The notes: generated by a model not told the origin, from the sequence alone. A stretch of DNA of 64,000 nt from Bosea sp. 685 (GCF_031884435.1 NZ_CP134779.1:5642001-5706000), one strand, 5' to 3'. Shown: positions 53,244 through 62,236, counted from the first letter of the stretch. A program made the numbers and translations.

Positions 53244-56161
53244 GCGTGTTCCGGAGAAAAATTTCGAGTCTCGGGTGCAGCGGTCTGGGGGCTGTCCTCG
53301 CCCTTGAAGAAACCCAGCAACCTCAGCGCGTTGAGCGTGACGAGAACCGTCGCCCCCGTATCCGCCAGGACCGCGATCCAGAGCCCGGTCGCGCCGATGA
53401 TCGTGGTGACGAGGAAGAGCAGCTTCAGCCCGAGCGCGATGACGATGTTCTGGCGGATATTGGCCATGGTCGCGCGCGACAGCCGGATCAGCCTGACGAC
53501 ATCGCCGACGCGGCTCTTCAGCAAGGCTGCGTCGGCGGCCTCGATGGCGACATCCGTGCCCGAACCCATGGCGATGCCGGCATCGGCAGCGGCGAGCGCC
53601 GGCGCATCGTTGATGCCGTCGCCGACCATCACGACATGACCGGCCTGCCGCAAGGCGCGCACGGCCTCGACCTTGGCCTCGGGCATCATCTCGGCCTGGA
53701 CCTCGATGCCGAGTTGGCCGCCGATGGCCTCGCCGGTGCGGCGGTTGTCGCCCGTCAGCATGACCGCGCGCAGGCCGAGCGTCTTGAGTTCGGCGATCGC
53801 GGCGCGGGCGTCCGGGCGCGGCTCGTCGCGCAGGGCGATCAGGCCGGCGACGGTCTCGCCCTCGAGCACGACCACGACGGTCTTGCCCTGTGCCTCCAGC
53901 GCCGCGATCCGCTCGTTCATCTCGGTGGGCAGCGCCGCCCGCTCAGTCGCGAAGCGGGGCGCGCCGATGAAGATCGGGGTTTCACCCAAGAGCGCTTCCA
54001 TGCCCTTGCCGGGAATGGCGCGCGTGGCCGAGACCACGAGCTTGGCGGCCCGGTCGTCCTGCGCCCGCGCCACTATGGCCTCCGCCAGCGGGTGGCTGGA
54101 TTCGCGCTCGACCGCACCGGCCAAAGCCAGCAGGCGGCCGGCATTGGCAGCGCCCGGCACGATGTCGGTCACGACCGGCCGACCCCAGGTCAAGGTGCCC
54201 GTCTTGTCGAAGGCGACGATCTGGGTCCGAGCCAGCGCCTCGACCACCGCGCCGCCCTTGACGAGCAGGCCGCGCCTGGCCGCCATCGACAGGCTTGAGG
54301 CGATCGCAGCCGGCACCGAGATGACGAGCGCGCAGGGGCAGCCAATCAGCAGCAGCGTCAGGCCGCGATAGATCCAGACCGACCATTCCGCGCCGGCAAA
54401 CAGCGGCGGCAGCACCGCCACGAGCAGCGACAGGCCGACGATGCAGGGCATGTAGATGCGCGAGAAGCGATCGATGAAGCGCTCGGTCGGGGCCTTGGCG
54501 TCCTGCGCCTCCTCGACCAGCGCCACGATGCGGGCGATGGTGTTGTCCTCCGGCGCGCGCTCGACCTTGATGCGCAGCGCCGCTTCCTGGTTGATCGAGC
54601 CGGCGAAGATCGCAGCGCCCGGCTCCTTGCCCTTGGGCACGGATTCGCCGGTGATCGGCGATTCATCGACGCTGGAGAAACCGGCGACCACGCTGCCATC
54701 GGCCGGGACGCGGTCGCCCGGCCGCACCAGCGCGATCTGTCCGATCCGCAGCGAGGCGGCGGCGACCTCGCGCACGCTCCCGCCCTCATCGAGCAAAGCC
54801 GTCTTGGGCACGAGCGCCGCAAGCGCGCGAATGCCGGAGCGCGCCTTGTTGGCGGCGACGCCCTCGAGCACCTCGCCGACGGCGAAGAGGAAGACGACGA
54901 CGGCCGCCTCCTCGATCGCCCCGATGAAGAGCGCACCGGCGGCGGCGATCGTCATCAGCATCTCGATGGTGAAGGGCGCACCCGCAAGCGCGGCCATCAC
55001 GGCGCGCTTTGCGATCGGCGCGACGGCGATCACCGTCGCGAGCGCGAAGACCGCGAAGGCGGCCTGCGGGAACACCAAACCGACGGCATAGGCGGCGGCA
55101 AGAAGCAGGCCGGCCGCGATCGCCACCCTGCCCTTCGAGGTCGCCCACCAGCGGCGCGGCGCCTCGGGAGGCGCAACAGGAACAGCCTCGCTCACAGTTG
55201 AGGGCACCGTGAGCAATGTCGGCTTATAGCCAAGCCGGCTGAGCTGGGTATCGATCGCCGAAACCCCGGCGCTGCCTGCGGCGAGGCGCAAGGACAAGGT
55301 CTCGTTGGTGATCGAGATCTTCAGATCGCTGACGCCCGGCATCTTTTCCAGCGCCGTCCGGATGGTGGCGGCGCAGCTGCCGCAATCCATGCCGGCGACT
55401 TTCCAGCTCAGCGCATCGGCTGCAACGACCTCGGCAGCCCGGTTTGCAGAGGCGTGGGCATGAGCGGCCCCGGCCGGGTGCGCGTGATCATGGCCATGGT
55501 GATGATCATGGTCGTGCTCATGCCCGCAAGCGGAATGGTCGTGCGCATGCTGTTCGGCAGGCTTGGGAGCCGGCACAGCATGATCATGGCCGCAGCCGCA
55601 TTCATCTGCCGCAGCCTGCGCGGGCGCATGGTCATGAGCGCCGTGATCATGAGCGTCGTGGTCATGGCCACAGGCAGAGTGGTCATGCGCATGCTGTTCA
55701 ATAGGCTTCGGAGCCGGCGCGGCATGGTCATGGCCGCAGCCACACTCATCCACGGCAGCTTGCACGGGCGCATGGCTATGAGCCTTGTGGTCGTGAGCGT
55801 CGTGGTCGTGGCCACAAGCAGAGTGGTCGTGCTTGCCATGCTCATGGGCGTGATGGTCGTGGCCAGCATGGTCGTGGCTGCGGACTTCTGCCGGCTTTGC
55901 CTTGGCGGCCTGCAATGTCGGCCCGAAGCCCAGCCGCTTCACGCGCGCCTCGATGGCGTCCGCAGTCGTGGTTCCCTCCGCCAAGGCCAGGCTCAGGGTC
56001 TCCTTGGTCACGGAAATCTTGATGTCGGAGACGCCCGGCAGCTTTTCGAGCGCGGTCCGGATGGTCGAGGCGCAGCTGCCGCAATCCATGCCATCGACCT
56101 TCCAGGTGATGGATTTCGATTGCGATTCCAGTCCCTTGAGGGCTTCCGCGGGCAGCGTCAT
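53240..56161 (-). CDS. Zn/Cd/Pb-type P1B-ATPase with two HMA domains and a His/Cys-rich repeat linker
   Basis: 973 residues, longer than usual for ZntA/CadA. HMA1: GMDCGSCASTIRTALEKLPG near 24; HMA2: GMDCGSCAATIRTALEKMPG near 257. Between them, residues 95-236 are extremely His-rich with 48-residue tandem repeats (HDHSACGHDHDAHDH... with DECGCGHDHA). The pump core follows: CPC in [43 protein letters not shown], and the Zn/Cd-type Lys and Asp in ALGLKLLFLV and VLADTGATVLV. It exports Zn(II), Cd(II), Pb(II) or perhaps Co(II). A MerR-type promoter lies 30 bp upstream. Gene name zntA or cadA would fit. Confidence 0.9.
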   Translation of the reverse strand: MTLPAEALKGLESQSKSITWKVDGMDCGSCASTIRTALEKLPGVSDIKISVTKETLSLALAEGTTTADAIEARVKRLGFGPTLQAAKAKPAEVRSHDHAGHDHHAHEHGKHDHSACGHDHDAHDHKAHSHAPVQAAVDECGCGHDHAAPAPKPIEQHAHDHSACGHDHDAHDHGAHDHAPAQAAADECGCGHDHAVPAPKPAEQHAHDHSACGHEHDHDHHHGHDHAHPAGAAHAHASANRAAEVVAADALSWKVAGMDCGSCAATIRTALEKMPGVSDLKISITNETLSLRLAAGSAGVSAIDTQLSRLGYKPTLLTVPSTVSEAVPVAPPEAPRRWWATSKGRVAIAAGLLLAAAYAVGLVFPQAAFAVFALATVIAVAPIAKRAVMAALAGAPFTIEMLMTIAAAGALFIGAIEEAAVVVFLFAVGEVLEGVAANKARSGIRALAALVPKTALLDEGGSVREVAAASLRIGQIALVRPGDRVPADGSVVAGFSSVDESPITGESVPKGKEPGAAIFAGSINQEAALRIKVERAPEDNTIARIVALVEEAQDAKAPTERFIDRFSRIYMPCIVGLSLLVAVLPPLFAGAEWSVWIYRGLTLLLIGCPCALVISVPAAIASSLSMAARRGLLVKGGAVVEALARTQIVAFDKTGTLTWGRPVVTDIVPGAANAGRLLALAGAVERESSHPLAEAIVARAQDDRAAKLVVSATRAIPGKGMEALLGETPIFIGAPRFATERAALPTEMNERIAALEAQGKTVVVVLEGETVAGLIALRDEPRPDARAAIAELKTLGLRAVMLTGDNRRTGEAIGGQLGIEVQAEMMPEAKVEAVRALRQAGHVVMVGDGINDAPALAAADAGIAMGSGTDVAIEAADAALLKSRVGDVVRLIRLSRATMANIRQNIVIALGLKLLFLVTTIIGATGLWIAVLADTGATVLVTLNALRLLGFFKGEDSPQTAAPETRNFSPEHA
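55475..55831. repeat. In-frame 144-bp tandem repeat coding for the His/Cys-rich linker
   Basis: Two full 144-bp units (55688-55831 and 55544-55687, in coding order) plus a partial third toward 55475. Each encodes HDHSACGHDHDAHDH, a spacer, DECGCGHDHA, and APKP.EQHA. In-frame unit length allows expansion and contraction without frame loss. Confidence 0.85.
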
Positions 56162-56189
56162 CAGACATCTCCTTGACCAGTGATGACGA

Positions 56190-56219
56190 GCTTAATTGCT
56201 CTAGTCACTAGAGGTTCAA
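56190..56219 (-). promoter_or_regulatory. MerR-type (ZntR/CadR/PbrR-like) promoter of the P-type ATPase
   Basis: Minus strand: -35 TTGAAC (56219-56214), dyad CTCTAGTGACTAGAG (56213-56199) inside a 19-bp spacer, then -10 TAAGCT (56194-56189). The dyad is perfect and unlike the copA one, so another MerR-family regulator (ZntR/CadR type) is expected. None is encoded next to it in this window. Confidence 0.82.
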
Positions 56220-56275
56220 GGGGTATTTTGCAGGCTAGATGGTATTTTCTTCAATCGGCAGAAGGCGGTACGATC

Positions 56276-57307
56276 TCAGAACGCCAGCTGCACCTTCATC
56301 GCGTGCGACCGGTCCGCGGCGAGTTCGAACGCCTCGACCGCACGCCTGAACGGCAAGGTGGCGCTGACCAGCGGCTTCAGATCGACGAGACCATTGCTCA
56401 TCAGATCGACGGCGAGCTGGAATTCGGCATCGAAGCGGAAGGTGCCGTGCAGGCGCAGTTCCTTGGCAACGATGAGGTTCATCGGCAGGGTCATGTCGCC
56501 GCCGAGCCCGACCTGCACGATGACACCGCCAGGGCGCATCGCATCGAGCGCACCGGCCAAAGCGCGGCCATTGCCCGAGGCTTCGAACAGGACGTCGAAG
56601 GTGCCCTTGTCGGCAGTATAGGCCTCGAGCGCCTCGGGCTGCGCCGCAATGTTGACGGCCTGCGTGGCGCCGAGAGTCCGGGCCGTCACCAGGGGCGCCT
56701 CCGCGACATCGGTCGCGACGATCTGCGCCGCTCCGCCCAGGCGCGCGACCACGATGCAGAGCGCGCCGATCGGCCCGCAGCCCGTCACCAGCACGCGCTT
56801 GCCGAGCAGCGATCCAGCCTGCTTGCCGGCATGCAGGCAGACGGCGAAGGGCTCGGCCATCGCGGCTTCGCCCATGCTGACAGTGTCGCCGACCGGCACC
56901 GCCTGATAGGCGTTGACGGTCAGGCTTTGCCGGAAACCGCCCTGGGCATGAGGAAAGCGCATCGCGCTGCCGATGAACTGCATGTTCAGGCATTGATGGC
57001 GCATGCCTTCCTGGCAATAGCGGCAGGCGTTGCAGGGCTGGCTCGGATTGACCGCGACGCGCATGCCGGGAACGAGGTGCGAGACGCCCTCGCCGATCTC
57101 CTCGATAACGCCGGCGATCTCGTGCCCGAGCGCCATGGGCTGCTTGATCCGCACCGTGCCGAAGCCGCCATGCTGGTAGTAATGCAGATCCGAGCCGCAG
57201 ATGCCGCCGACGGCAATGCGGACCCGCACCTGGCCGGCTTGCGGCGCAACGACGGCGATATCCTCGATCCTGAGATCGCGAGGAGCGTGAATGATGACGC
57301 CTTTCAT
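56276..57307 (-). CDS. idnD: Zinc-dependent alcohol dehydrogenase, L-idonate 5-dehydrogenase-like
   Basis: 343 residues, medium-chain dehydrogenase. Catalytic zinc ligands: Cys in GICGSDLHYYQHGGFGTVRI near 38 and GHE near 63. The structural zinc lobe has CNACRYCQEGMRHQC near 95-109. NAD site GCGPIGALCIVVAR near 172. The HYYQHGGFG phrase and overall length fit L-idonate 5-dehydrogenase or sorbitol-dehydrogenase relatives. ATG at 57307 (MKGVIIHAPRD) is favoured over 57325, which overlaps the ATPase stop. Last gene of the sugar ABC operon, so it probably oxidises the imported polyol or sugar acid. Confidence 0.82.
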   Translation of the reverse strand: MKGVIIHAPRDLRIEDIAVVAPQAGQVRVRIAVGGICGSDLHYYQHGGFGTVRIKQPMALGHEIAGVIEEIGEGVSHLVPGMRVAVNPSQPCNACRYCQEGMRHQCLNMQFIGSAMRFPHAQGGFRQSLTVNAYQAVPVGDTVSMGEAAMAEPFAVCLHAGKQAGSLLGKRVLVTGCGPIGALCIVVARLGGAAQIVATDVAEAPLVTARTLGATQAVNIAAQPEALEAYTADKGTFDVLFEASGNGRALAGALDAMRPGGVIVQVGLGGDMTLPMNLIVAKELRLHGTFRFDAEFQLAVDLMSNGLVDLKPLVSATLPFRRAVEAFELAADRSHAMKVQLAF

Positions 57308-57321
57308 CGGGATGGCCTCCT

Positions 57322-58509
57322 TCAAGCCGCCAAAGCGAGGCCGGCGCGTAGCTGCTCACCCGTGCTGCGGGAGAACAGCACGGCCTCTGAGAGATCCGGC
57401 ACCACCGAGACCGGATCGCCGGGTTTGAGCTCGCTATAGCCTTGCGTGGTGATCATGATCTCGCCCGCCACCGCGCCTTCCTCGTCATGGGCAGTCGCCG
57501 CGTGGCTCAGCTTGACGGCGACGACCGATTCCGCGCCGACATGCTCGACGAGGCTGACCGTGCCGGCGAGCTGGCCCGGCCCGCCAGGCGCAGCCAGCGT
57601 CAGCGCATTGGGGCGAATGCCGAGCAGAACCGGGTCGCGACCAGCTCCGCGACCGGCCGCCGCCAGCGCGTGCGGCAAGGGCAGGTTCGCCTCGCCGAGC
57701 TTGATCATGCCGGCATCGATGCGGCCCTCGATCAGGTTCATCGGCGGCGTGCCGATGAAGCGCGCGACATAGGTGTTGGCGGGCGAGGTGTAGATCTCGC
57801 GCGGCGTGCCGAATTGCTGGATCACGCCGTCGCGCATCAAGGCGATGCGCGTGCCCATCGTCATGGCCTCGACCTGATCATGCGTCACATATACGAAGGT
57901 GCCGCCGACGCGCTGGTGCAGCCGCGTGATTTCCGCCCGCATCGCCGAGCGCAGCTTGGCGTCGAGATTGGAGAGCGGCTCGTCCATCAGGAAGACCTCG
58001 GGCTGGCGCACCATGGCGCGCCCCAGCGCGACGCGCTGGCGCTGCCCGCCCGAGAGCGTGCGCGGATAGCGGTCGAGCATCTCGATCAGGGAGAGCGTCC
58101 GCGCCGTCTTCTCGACGAGTTCGCTGACGGCCGGCGAGCGCTCGATGCGGCGCTTGGCAAGCCCGCCCAGGAGCGGGATGTGGAACCACCATTTGAACTG
58201 CCGCATGATCAGCGGGAAGGCGATGTTCCGCCGCACGCTCATATGCGGATAAAGCGCATAGGACTGGAAGACGAAGGCCATGTCGCGGGCGCTGGGCGGC
58301 AATTGGTCGACGCGCCGACCGCCGACATGGATTTCACCGCTGGTCGCGGTCTCCAGGCCGGCCAGCATGCGCAGCAGCGTGGACTTGCCGCAGCCGGAGG
58401 GCCCGAGTAGCACAAGGAATTCTCCGTCCTCGACCTTCATGTCGATGTCGGAGATCGCGACCTTGTTGCCGAAATGCTTGGCGACGTGGTTGAGCGTGAT
58501 CGAGGCCAT
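57322..58509 (-). CDS. Sugar ABC transporter ATPase (UgpC/MalK family)
   Basis: 395 residues. Walker A GPSGCGKST near 37, signature LSGGQRQR near 153, Walker B VFLMDEPLSNLD near 173, H-loop YVTHDQVEA near 205. The C-terminal TOBE/OB region includes FIGTPPMNLIEGRI and LGIRPNALTLA. About 20 residues near 100 (FKWWFHIPLLGGLAKRRIER) are longer than in typical MalK. It follows the permease gene by 13 bp and energises that importer. Confidence 0.9.
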   Translation of the reverse strand: MASITLNHVAKHFGNKVAISDIDMKVEDGEFLVLLGPSGCGKSTLLRMLAGLETATSGEIHVGGRRVDQLPPSARDMAFVFQSYALYPHMSVRRNIAFPLIMRQFKWWFHIPLLGGLAKRRIERSPAVSELVEKTARTLSLIEMLDRYPRTLSGGQRQRVALGRAMVRQPEVFLMDEPLSNLDAKLRSAMRAEITRLHQRVGGTFVYVTHDQVEAMTMGTRIALMRDGVIQQFGTPREIYTSPANTYVARFIGTPPMNLIEGRIDAGMIKLGEANLPLPHALAAAGRGAGRDPVLLGIRPNALTLAAPGGPGQLAGTVSLVEHVGAESVVAVKLSHAATAHDEEGAVAGEIMITTQGYSELKPGDPVSVVPDLSEAVLFSRSTGEQLRAGLALAA

Positions 58510-58522
58510 TTATGTTTCTTTC

Positions 58523-59350
58523 TCAGCCCTTGACGCTGCCGGCGGTCATGCCGGCGACGACATAGCGCTGGACCATCAGGTAAAAGGCGACGGCCGGCAG
58601 CGTGTACATCACGCCGATGGCCATGACGGTGTGGATCGGAGTGGAGAGCTCGCCGACGAAGCTGGCGAGGCCGACCGAAGCGGTGCGCAGCTCCTGGCTC
58701 AGCACCAGCGTCTGCGCGAAGACGTACTCGTTCCAGCCGTGGAAGAACGCGATCACCGATGCTGCAGCAAGCGTCGGCGCCACCACCGGCAGGACGATGC
58801 CGAGCACGATGTCGATGCGCGAGCAGCCGTCGATGCGCGCCGCTTCCTCAATCTCCAGCGGCACGCCGTCGATCGCGCCCTTCAGAATCCAGGTGATGAC
58901 CGGAACGGTAAAGGCGGCATTGGCGAGGATCAGCCCACCGAGCGTGTCGAGCAGCAGGAGCTTGGCGAAGATCGCGTAGAGCGGCACGACCAGCATCGCC
59001 TCCGGCAGCATCTGCGTGGCGAACAGCACGAAGCCAAGCAGGCCCTTGCCGCGGAATGTGAAGCGCGACAGCGCATAGGCCGGCAGGATCGCCAGCAGGA
59101 TCGACAGCACCATCGTGCCGACCGCGACGATGGCGCTGTTCCTCAGCCAGAGCAGCACGCTCGTCTTGGCGAAGGTCTCGGCGTAGTTGAACGCCTGGCT
59201 CGGGTCGGGGAGCATCTGCGGCCGGTCGGCGAAGAGGTTCGCCGAGGAGGTCAGGGAGGTGACCACCATCCAGTAGATCGGGAACAGCGCGGCGCTGAGC
59301 AGCACCATGATCAGCGCCATGCGCACGGCGTGGGAGGCTGGCGATCTCAT
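58523..59350 (-). CDS. Sugar ABC transporter permease (MalG/UgpE-like)
   Basis: 275 residues, six membrane segments. The MalG-type coupling loop reads EIEEAARIDGCSRIDIVLGI near 170, followed by VLPVVAPTLAAASVIAFFHG and WNEYVFA, the standard set. The first segment RMALIMVLLSAALFPIYWMV is just after the start. Its start and the upstream permease's stop share bases at 59350, so they are coupled. Confidence 0.9.
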   Translation of the reverse strand: MRSPASHAVRMALIMVLLSAALFPIYWMVVTSLTSSANLFADRPQMLPDPSQAFNYAETFAKTSVLLWLRNSAIVAVGTMVLSILLAILPAYALSRFTFRGKGLLGFVLFATQMLPEAMLVVPLYAIFAKLLLLDTLGGLILANAAFTVPVITWILKGAIDGVPLEIEEAARIDGCSRIDIVLGIVLPVVAPTLAAASVIAFFHGWNEYVFAQTLVLSQELRTASVGLASFVGELSTPIHTVMAIGVMYTLPAVAFYLMVQRYVVAGMTAGSVKG

Positions 59351-60300
59351 CAGCGGCGCCCCTGCGCGCGCTCGGTGCGCTGCGTGTACCAGAAGTAGAC
59401 GAAGGTCACGACGAGGGCGATCGTGAGCCCGATCATGCCGACCGCGGCGGCCTCGCCGAGCTCGCGGGTGACGAAGCCGCGCGTATAGAGCTCGATGACG
59501 AGCGTCTTGGTCGCGCCGATCGGCCCGCCCTGCGTCATCACCCAGATCAGGTCGAAGCGCCGCAGCGACCAGATCGTGACGAAGAGCGCGAGCAGCGCGA
59601 CGGTCGGCTGGATCGTCGGCCAGACGGCGACCTTGAAGACGCTGAGCCGGTCCGCCCCGTCCATTGTCGCCGCTTCCCGCACCTCCTCCGAGACGCCCTG
59701 CAGAGCCGCGAGCAGCACGACCGAGGCGAAGGGGAAGATCTGCCAGACCGTGGTGAACAGGATCGCCGGCATGGCGAGCTTGGGATTGTCGAGCCAGCTC
59801 TCATAGCCGATCTCGAAGTCCATCAGCTTCAGGACGTGGTTGAAGATGCCGTACTGGGCGTTGAGCATCCAGGCGAAAATGGTGGCGACGGCCACGGGCG
59901 GCGCCGCCCAGGGCACGGTGACGAGGGCTCGCGCCAGCCCGCGCCCACGGAACGGCCGGTCGAGCAGCAGCGCCGCCCCGAGACCCAGAGCGATCGCACA
60001 GACGACGCAGGCTACGGTATAGAGCGCCGTGATCCAGAGCACCGAGGCGAAATCGCTGGAGGTTGCGAGGTCGCGATAATTGCGCAGGCCGACATAGCGG
60101 GCATCCTGCGGCGCCAGCAGCGAGGTCTGGGTGAAGCTGAGCACGAATTCGCTCAGCAGCGGATAGCCCTGGAACACCGCCAGATAAAGCGCGACCGGCG
60201 CGATGAAGAGATAAGGCGTCCAGCGACTCTCCCGGTCTCGCGCCCCGCTTCGCGGGGAGCGGCCGGCCATCGCCGTGCTGAGCTTGGCGGTGTCGGTCAT
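59350..60300 (-). CDS. Sugar ABC transporter permease (MalF/UgpA-like)
   Basis: 316 residues. Opening WTPYLFIAPVALYLAVFQGY PLL segment near 28, then FTQTSLLAPQDARYVGLRNY. Coupling loop EEVREAATMDGADRLSVFKV near 205, followed by WPTIQPTVALLALFVTIWSL. The C-terminal segment VGMIGLTIALVVTFVYFWY ends the protein. It starts 5 bp after the binding-protein stop. Confidence 0.9.
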   Translation of the reverse strand: MTDTAKLSTAMAGRSPRSGARDRESRWTPYLFIAPVALYLAVFQGYPLLSEFVLSFTQTSLLAPQDARYVGLRNYRDLATSSDFASVLWITALYTVACVVCAIALGLGAALLLDRPFRGRGLARALVTVPWAAPPVAVATIFAWMLNAQYGIFNHVLKLMDFEIGYESWLDNPKLAMPAILFTTVWQIFPFASVVLLAALQGVSEEVREAATMDGADRLSVFKVAVWPTIQPTVALLALFVTIWSLRRFDLIWVMTQGGPIGATKTLVIELYTRGFVTRELGEAAAVGMIGLTIALVVTFVYFWYTQRTERAQGRR

Positions 60301-60304
60301 GGCT

Positions 60305-61552
60305 TCACTGCCGCTCGATGCGCTTCAGCGCCAGCGACTGCGCCTCGTCCAGCGTCTTCTGGACATCGGCGTTGCCGACCAGGATCTTCAGCACCTGCTC
60401 GACGACAACCTGCTGGACTTCCAGCGTCTTGGTCTCGAAGCCGAGCACGAGTTGCGGCAGCGCGTAGGGTGTCTGCGCGTCGTAGACGCCGAGCCAGGGC
60501 GAACGCTCCAGATCCGCCTTCGGCCGCTCGACCGGGGTCGCGACGCTCGCAGCGCCGAGGATGCCCTGCAGCTCGGACTGCGCGGCCTGCTGCAGCATCC
60601 AGTTGATGAAGACGCCGCAGGCTTTCTTGTTCTTGGTGTTGGCGTTGACCGACAAAGCGGTCAGGATCAGGCCCTGCTGGCGGTTCGGGAAGGGCGAGGG
60701 CGCGGCCGCGAACTTCAGGTTCGGGTTCTGCGCAGCGAAGATGCCGGCAACGCCGCCATTGTCGATGTTCATGGCGATCTTGCCTTCCCAGAACATTCGC
60801 CGATAGGTCGCCGCATCGGCGCCCTTCGGGATCACGCCGGCATCGTAAACCTGCTTGTAGGCGGTGATGGCCTCGACGACCTTGGGGCTGTTGAGGGTGA
60901 GCTGCTTGCCGTCGGCCCAGTTGCCGCCGAAGCCGTAGACGTAGTTCGTCAGGTCCTGCCAGAAGCCGGAGCGCTCGGGCATCGTCGCGCGGAAGGCATA
61001 GCCGAACTGGCCCTTGCCCGTCGCTTCCTTCGCCGCGGCGAGGAACTCGGGGAAGGTCTTCGGCGGCTCGCCGCCCTTCAGCAGCGCCGGGTTGTAGATG
61101 AGCTGGTAGTTGGCCAGCTCGAACACGACGCCGTAGCGCTTGCCCTCGACGTTGAGGAACTTGTCCGGCGCCTGGAAGGTGTACTTGCTCGCATCGACGA
61201 TGTCGTCGATCGGCAGAATCCGCTTGGCGGGGAGAGCCGCGAAGAAGTCGGTCTGGTCGAAGCGCACGAGATCGGGCCCGCCGCCGCCGCCCATCTGCGT
61301 GAAGACGGTATTGGCGAGCTGGGAGAACGGGATCGCGACCGGCTGGACCTCGACCTTGTCCTGCGAGGCGTTGAACTTCTCGATCCAGGCCTTCAGCTTG
61401 TCGCCCCGGCCGGCCTCCGCAAAGGTCGCGGCCGCGAAGGTCACGGTCTCCTTGGCCTGCGCGAAGCCGCGCGTCACGTTCATGGCTGCGGCGCCCGATG
61501 CGGCCTGCAGCAATGTGCGTCTCGAAATTCCAGTCCTCGAAATCCCGGTCAT
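60305..61552 (-). CDS. Sugar ABC transporter substrate-binding protein (family 1), Tat-exported
   Basis: 415 residues. Tat signal ISRRTLLQAASGAAAMNVTR near residue 9-28. Family 1 marks: VTFAAATFAEAGRGDKLKAW, IEKFNASQDKVEVQPVAIPF, QMGGGGGPDLVRFDQTDFFA, and the FWEGKIAMNIDNGGVAGIFA region. First gene of the operon; an inverted-repeat element lies just upstream at 61626. Ligand probably a sugar, polyol or sugar acid, judging by the idnD-like gene at the end of the operon. Confidence 0.89.
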   Translation of the reverse strand: MTGISRTGISRRTLLQAASGAAAMNVTRGFAQAKETVTFAAATFAEAGRGDKLKAWIEKFNASQDKVEVQPVAIPFSQLANTVFTQMGGGGGPDLVRFDQTDFFAALPAKRILPIDDIVDASKYTFQAPDKFLNVEGKRYGVVFELANYQLIYNPALLKGGEPPKTFPEFLAAAKEATGKGQFGYAFRATMPERSGFWQDLTNYVYGFGGNWADGKQLTLNSPKVVEAITAYKQVYDAGVIPKGADAATYRRMFWEGKIAMNIDNGGVAGIFAAQNPNLKFAAAPSPFPNRQQGLILTALSVNANTKNKKACGVFINWMLQQAAQSELQGILGAASVATPVERPKADLERSPWLGVYDAQTPYALPQLVLGFETKTLEVQQVVVEQVLKILVGNADVQKTLDEAQSLALKRIERQ

Positions 61553-61625
61553 GGCGTTCCTCCGATATGCCCCGTGAGGCGAAAGCGCCCGGTTTTCCGG
61601 GTCGCCGATGGTTGAAGCGGCGCGC

Positions 61626-61684
61626 TAGAGCAGGATGCGAAAAGTGGAAACCGGTTTTTCGCATCGATCCTGCTCTCACTTTTT
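61626..61684. repeat. Family C repeat upstream of the sugar ABC operon
   Basis: ctagagcaggatgcgaaaag tggaaaccggtttttcgcat cgatcctgctctca: the arms gagcaggatgcgaaaa and tttttcgcatcgatcctgctc are complementary. Related to 40769-40911 and 50972-51028. It sits in a 728-bp stretch (61553-62280) whose other contents are listed separately. Confidence 0.75.
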
Positions 61685-61928
61685 GATGAGAACCGCGGAT
61701 TGTTGTGTCTCTCTCCACGTCAAACGGCTGGGACGGCGAGCAAAGCCGCAGCCAGCTCGATCCCTGAATTCCAGCCCGGATAACGGGCCGCATCTCTAGC
61801 CAGCGAAGGGGGGACGGAGCGCTCGCTCCGCTTCGGCGCTCCCGGATCATCTCCAGGGCCTGCCGCCTGACTTTCCTCCGCTGCGGAACTTCTTAAGCTC
61901 GGCTCCGTCACGAGTGATGATAGACATG

Positions 61929-61944
61929 TTGTGATATTTTACAA
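61929..61944. promoter_or_regulatory. Possible GntR-type operator (TTGT-N8-ACAA)
   Basis: TTGTGATATTTTACAA is a TTGT/ACAA inverted repeat in an AT-rich patch, located between the sugar operon start (377 bp away) and the stop of a GntR-type fragment (23 bp away). Such repeats are common operators for GntR-family regulators. Weak by itself. Confidence 0.35.
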
Positions 61945-61966
61945 GACGGGTCGCCTCGCCCTGCAA

Positions 61967-62128
61967 TCAGCCTGACGCAACCAGTCGCTTCGCCTCGTTC
62001 TGCAGCTCCAGCGCGTCGATCAGAACGTTGCCCCAGCGGATATCCTCCTGGATCGCCGCTCGCGCGGCCGGCGCATCGCCCCTACGCAAAGCTTCAAGGA
62101 TGTCGTCGGAAGAGGAACGCGGTGCCAA
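61967..62128 (-). pseudogene. 3' fragment of a GntR (FCD-domain) regulator
   Basis: The minus strand reads DDILEALRRGDAPAARAAIQ EDIRWGNVLIDALELQ...VASG and then TGA at 61969-61967. This is the last helix region of the FCD domain of FadR-subfamily GntR regulators. Everything upstream is missing: the sequence runs into a family B palindrome at 62141. So only about 50 residues remain. Confidence 0.65.
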
Positions 62129-62140
62129 GATAGAATGCCA

Positions 62141-62236
62141 CGTCATCCTGGGCGACCGCAGGTCGTCCCGGGATCCATCGTATGGAGCTGCGCTCTACGA
62201 TGGATCCCGGTCGAGCTCTGCTCGCCCAGGATGACG
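62141..62236. repeat. Family B-like intergenic palindrome, copy 3
   Basis: cgtcatcctgggcgaccgca ... ctcgcccaggatgacg with inner gggatccatcgta / tacgatggatccc arms. It has a variant (cctggg in place of cccggg) of the units at 15925 and 43638. It abuts the broken end of the GntR fragment. Confidence 0.75.

Noticed and set aside
55454..56176. Plus-strand frame rich in Met/Val opposite the His-rich linker (could pass as a membrane protein)
   Set aside because: It is the reverse complement of CAT/GAC-rich His/Asp codons, which read as Met/Val; no independent support.
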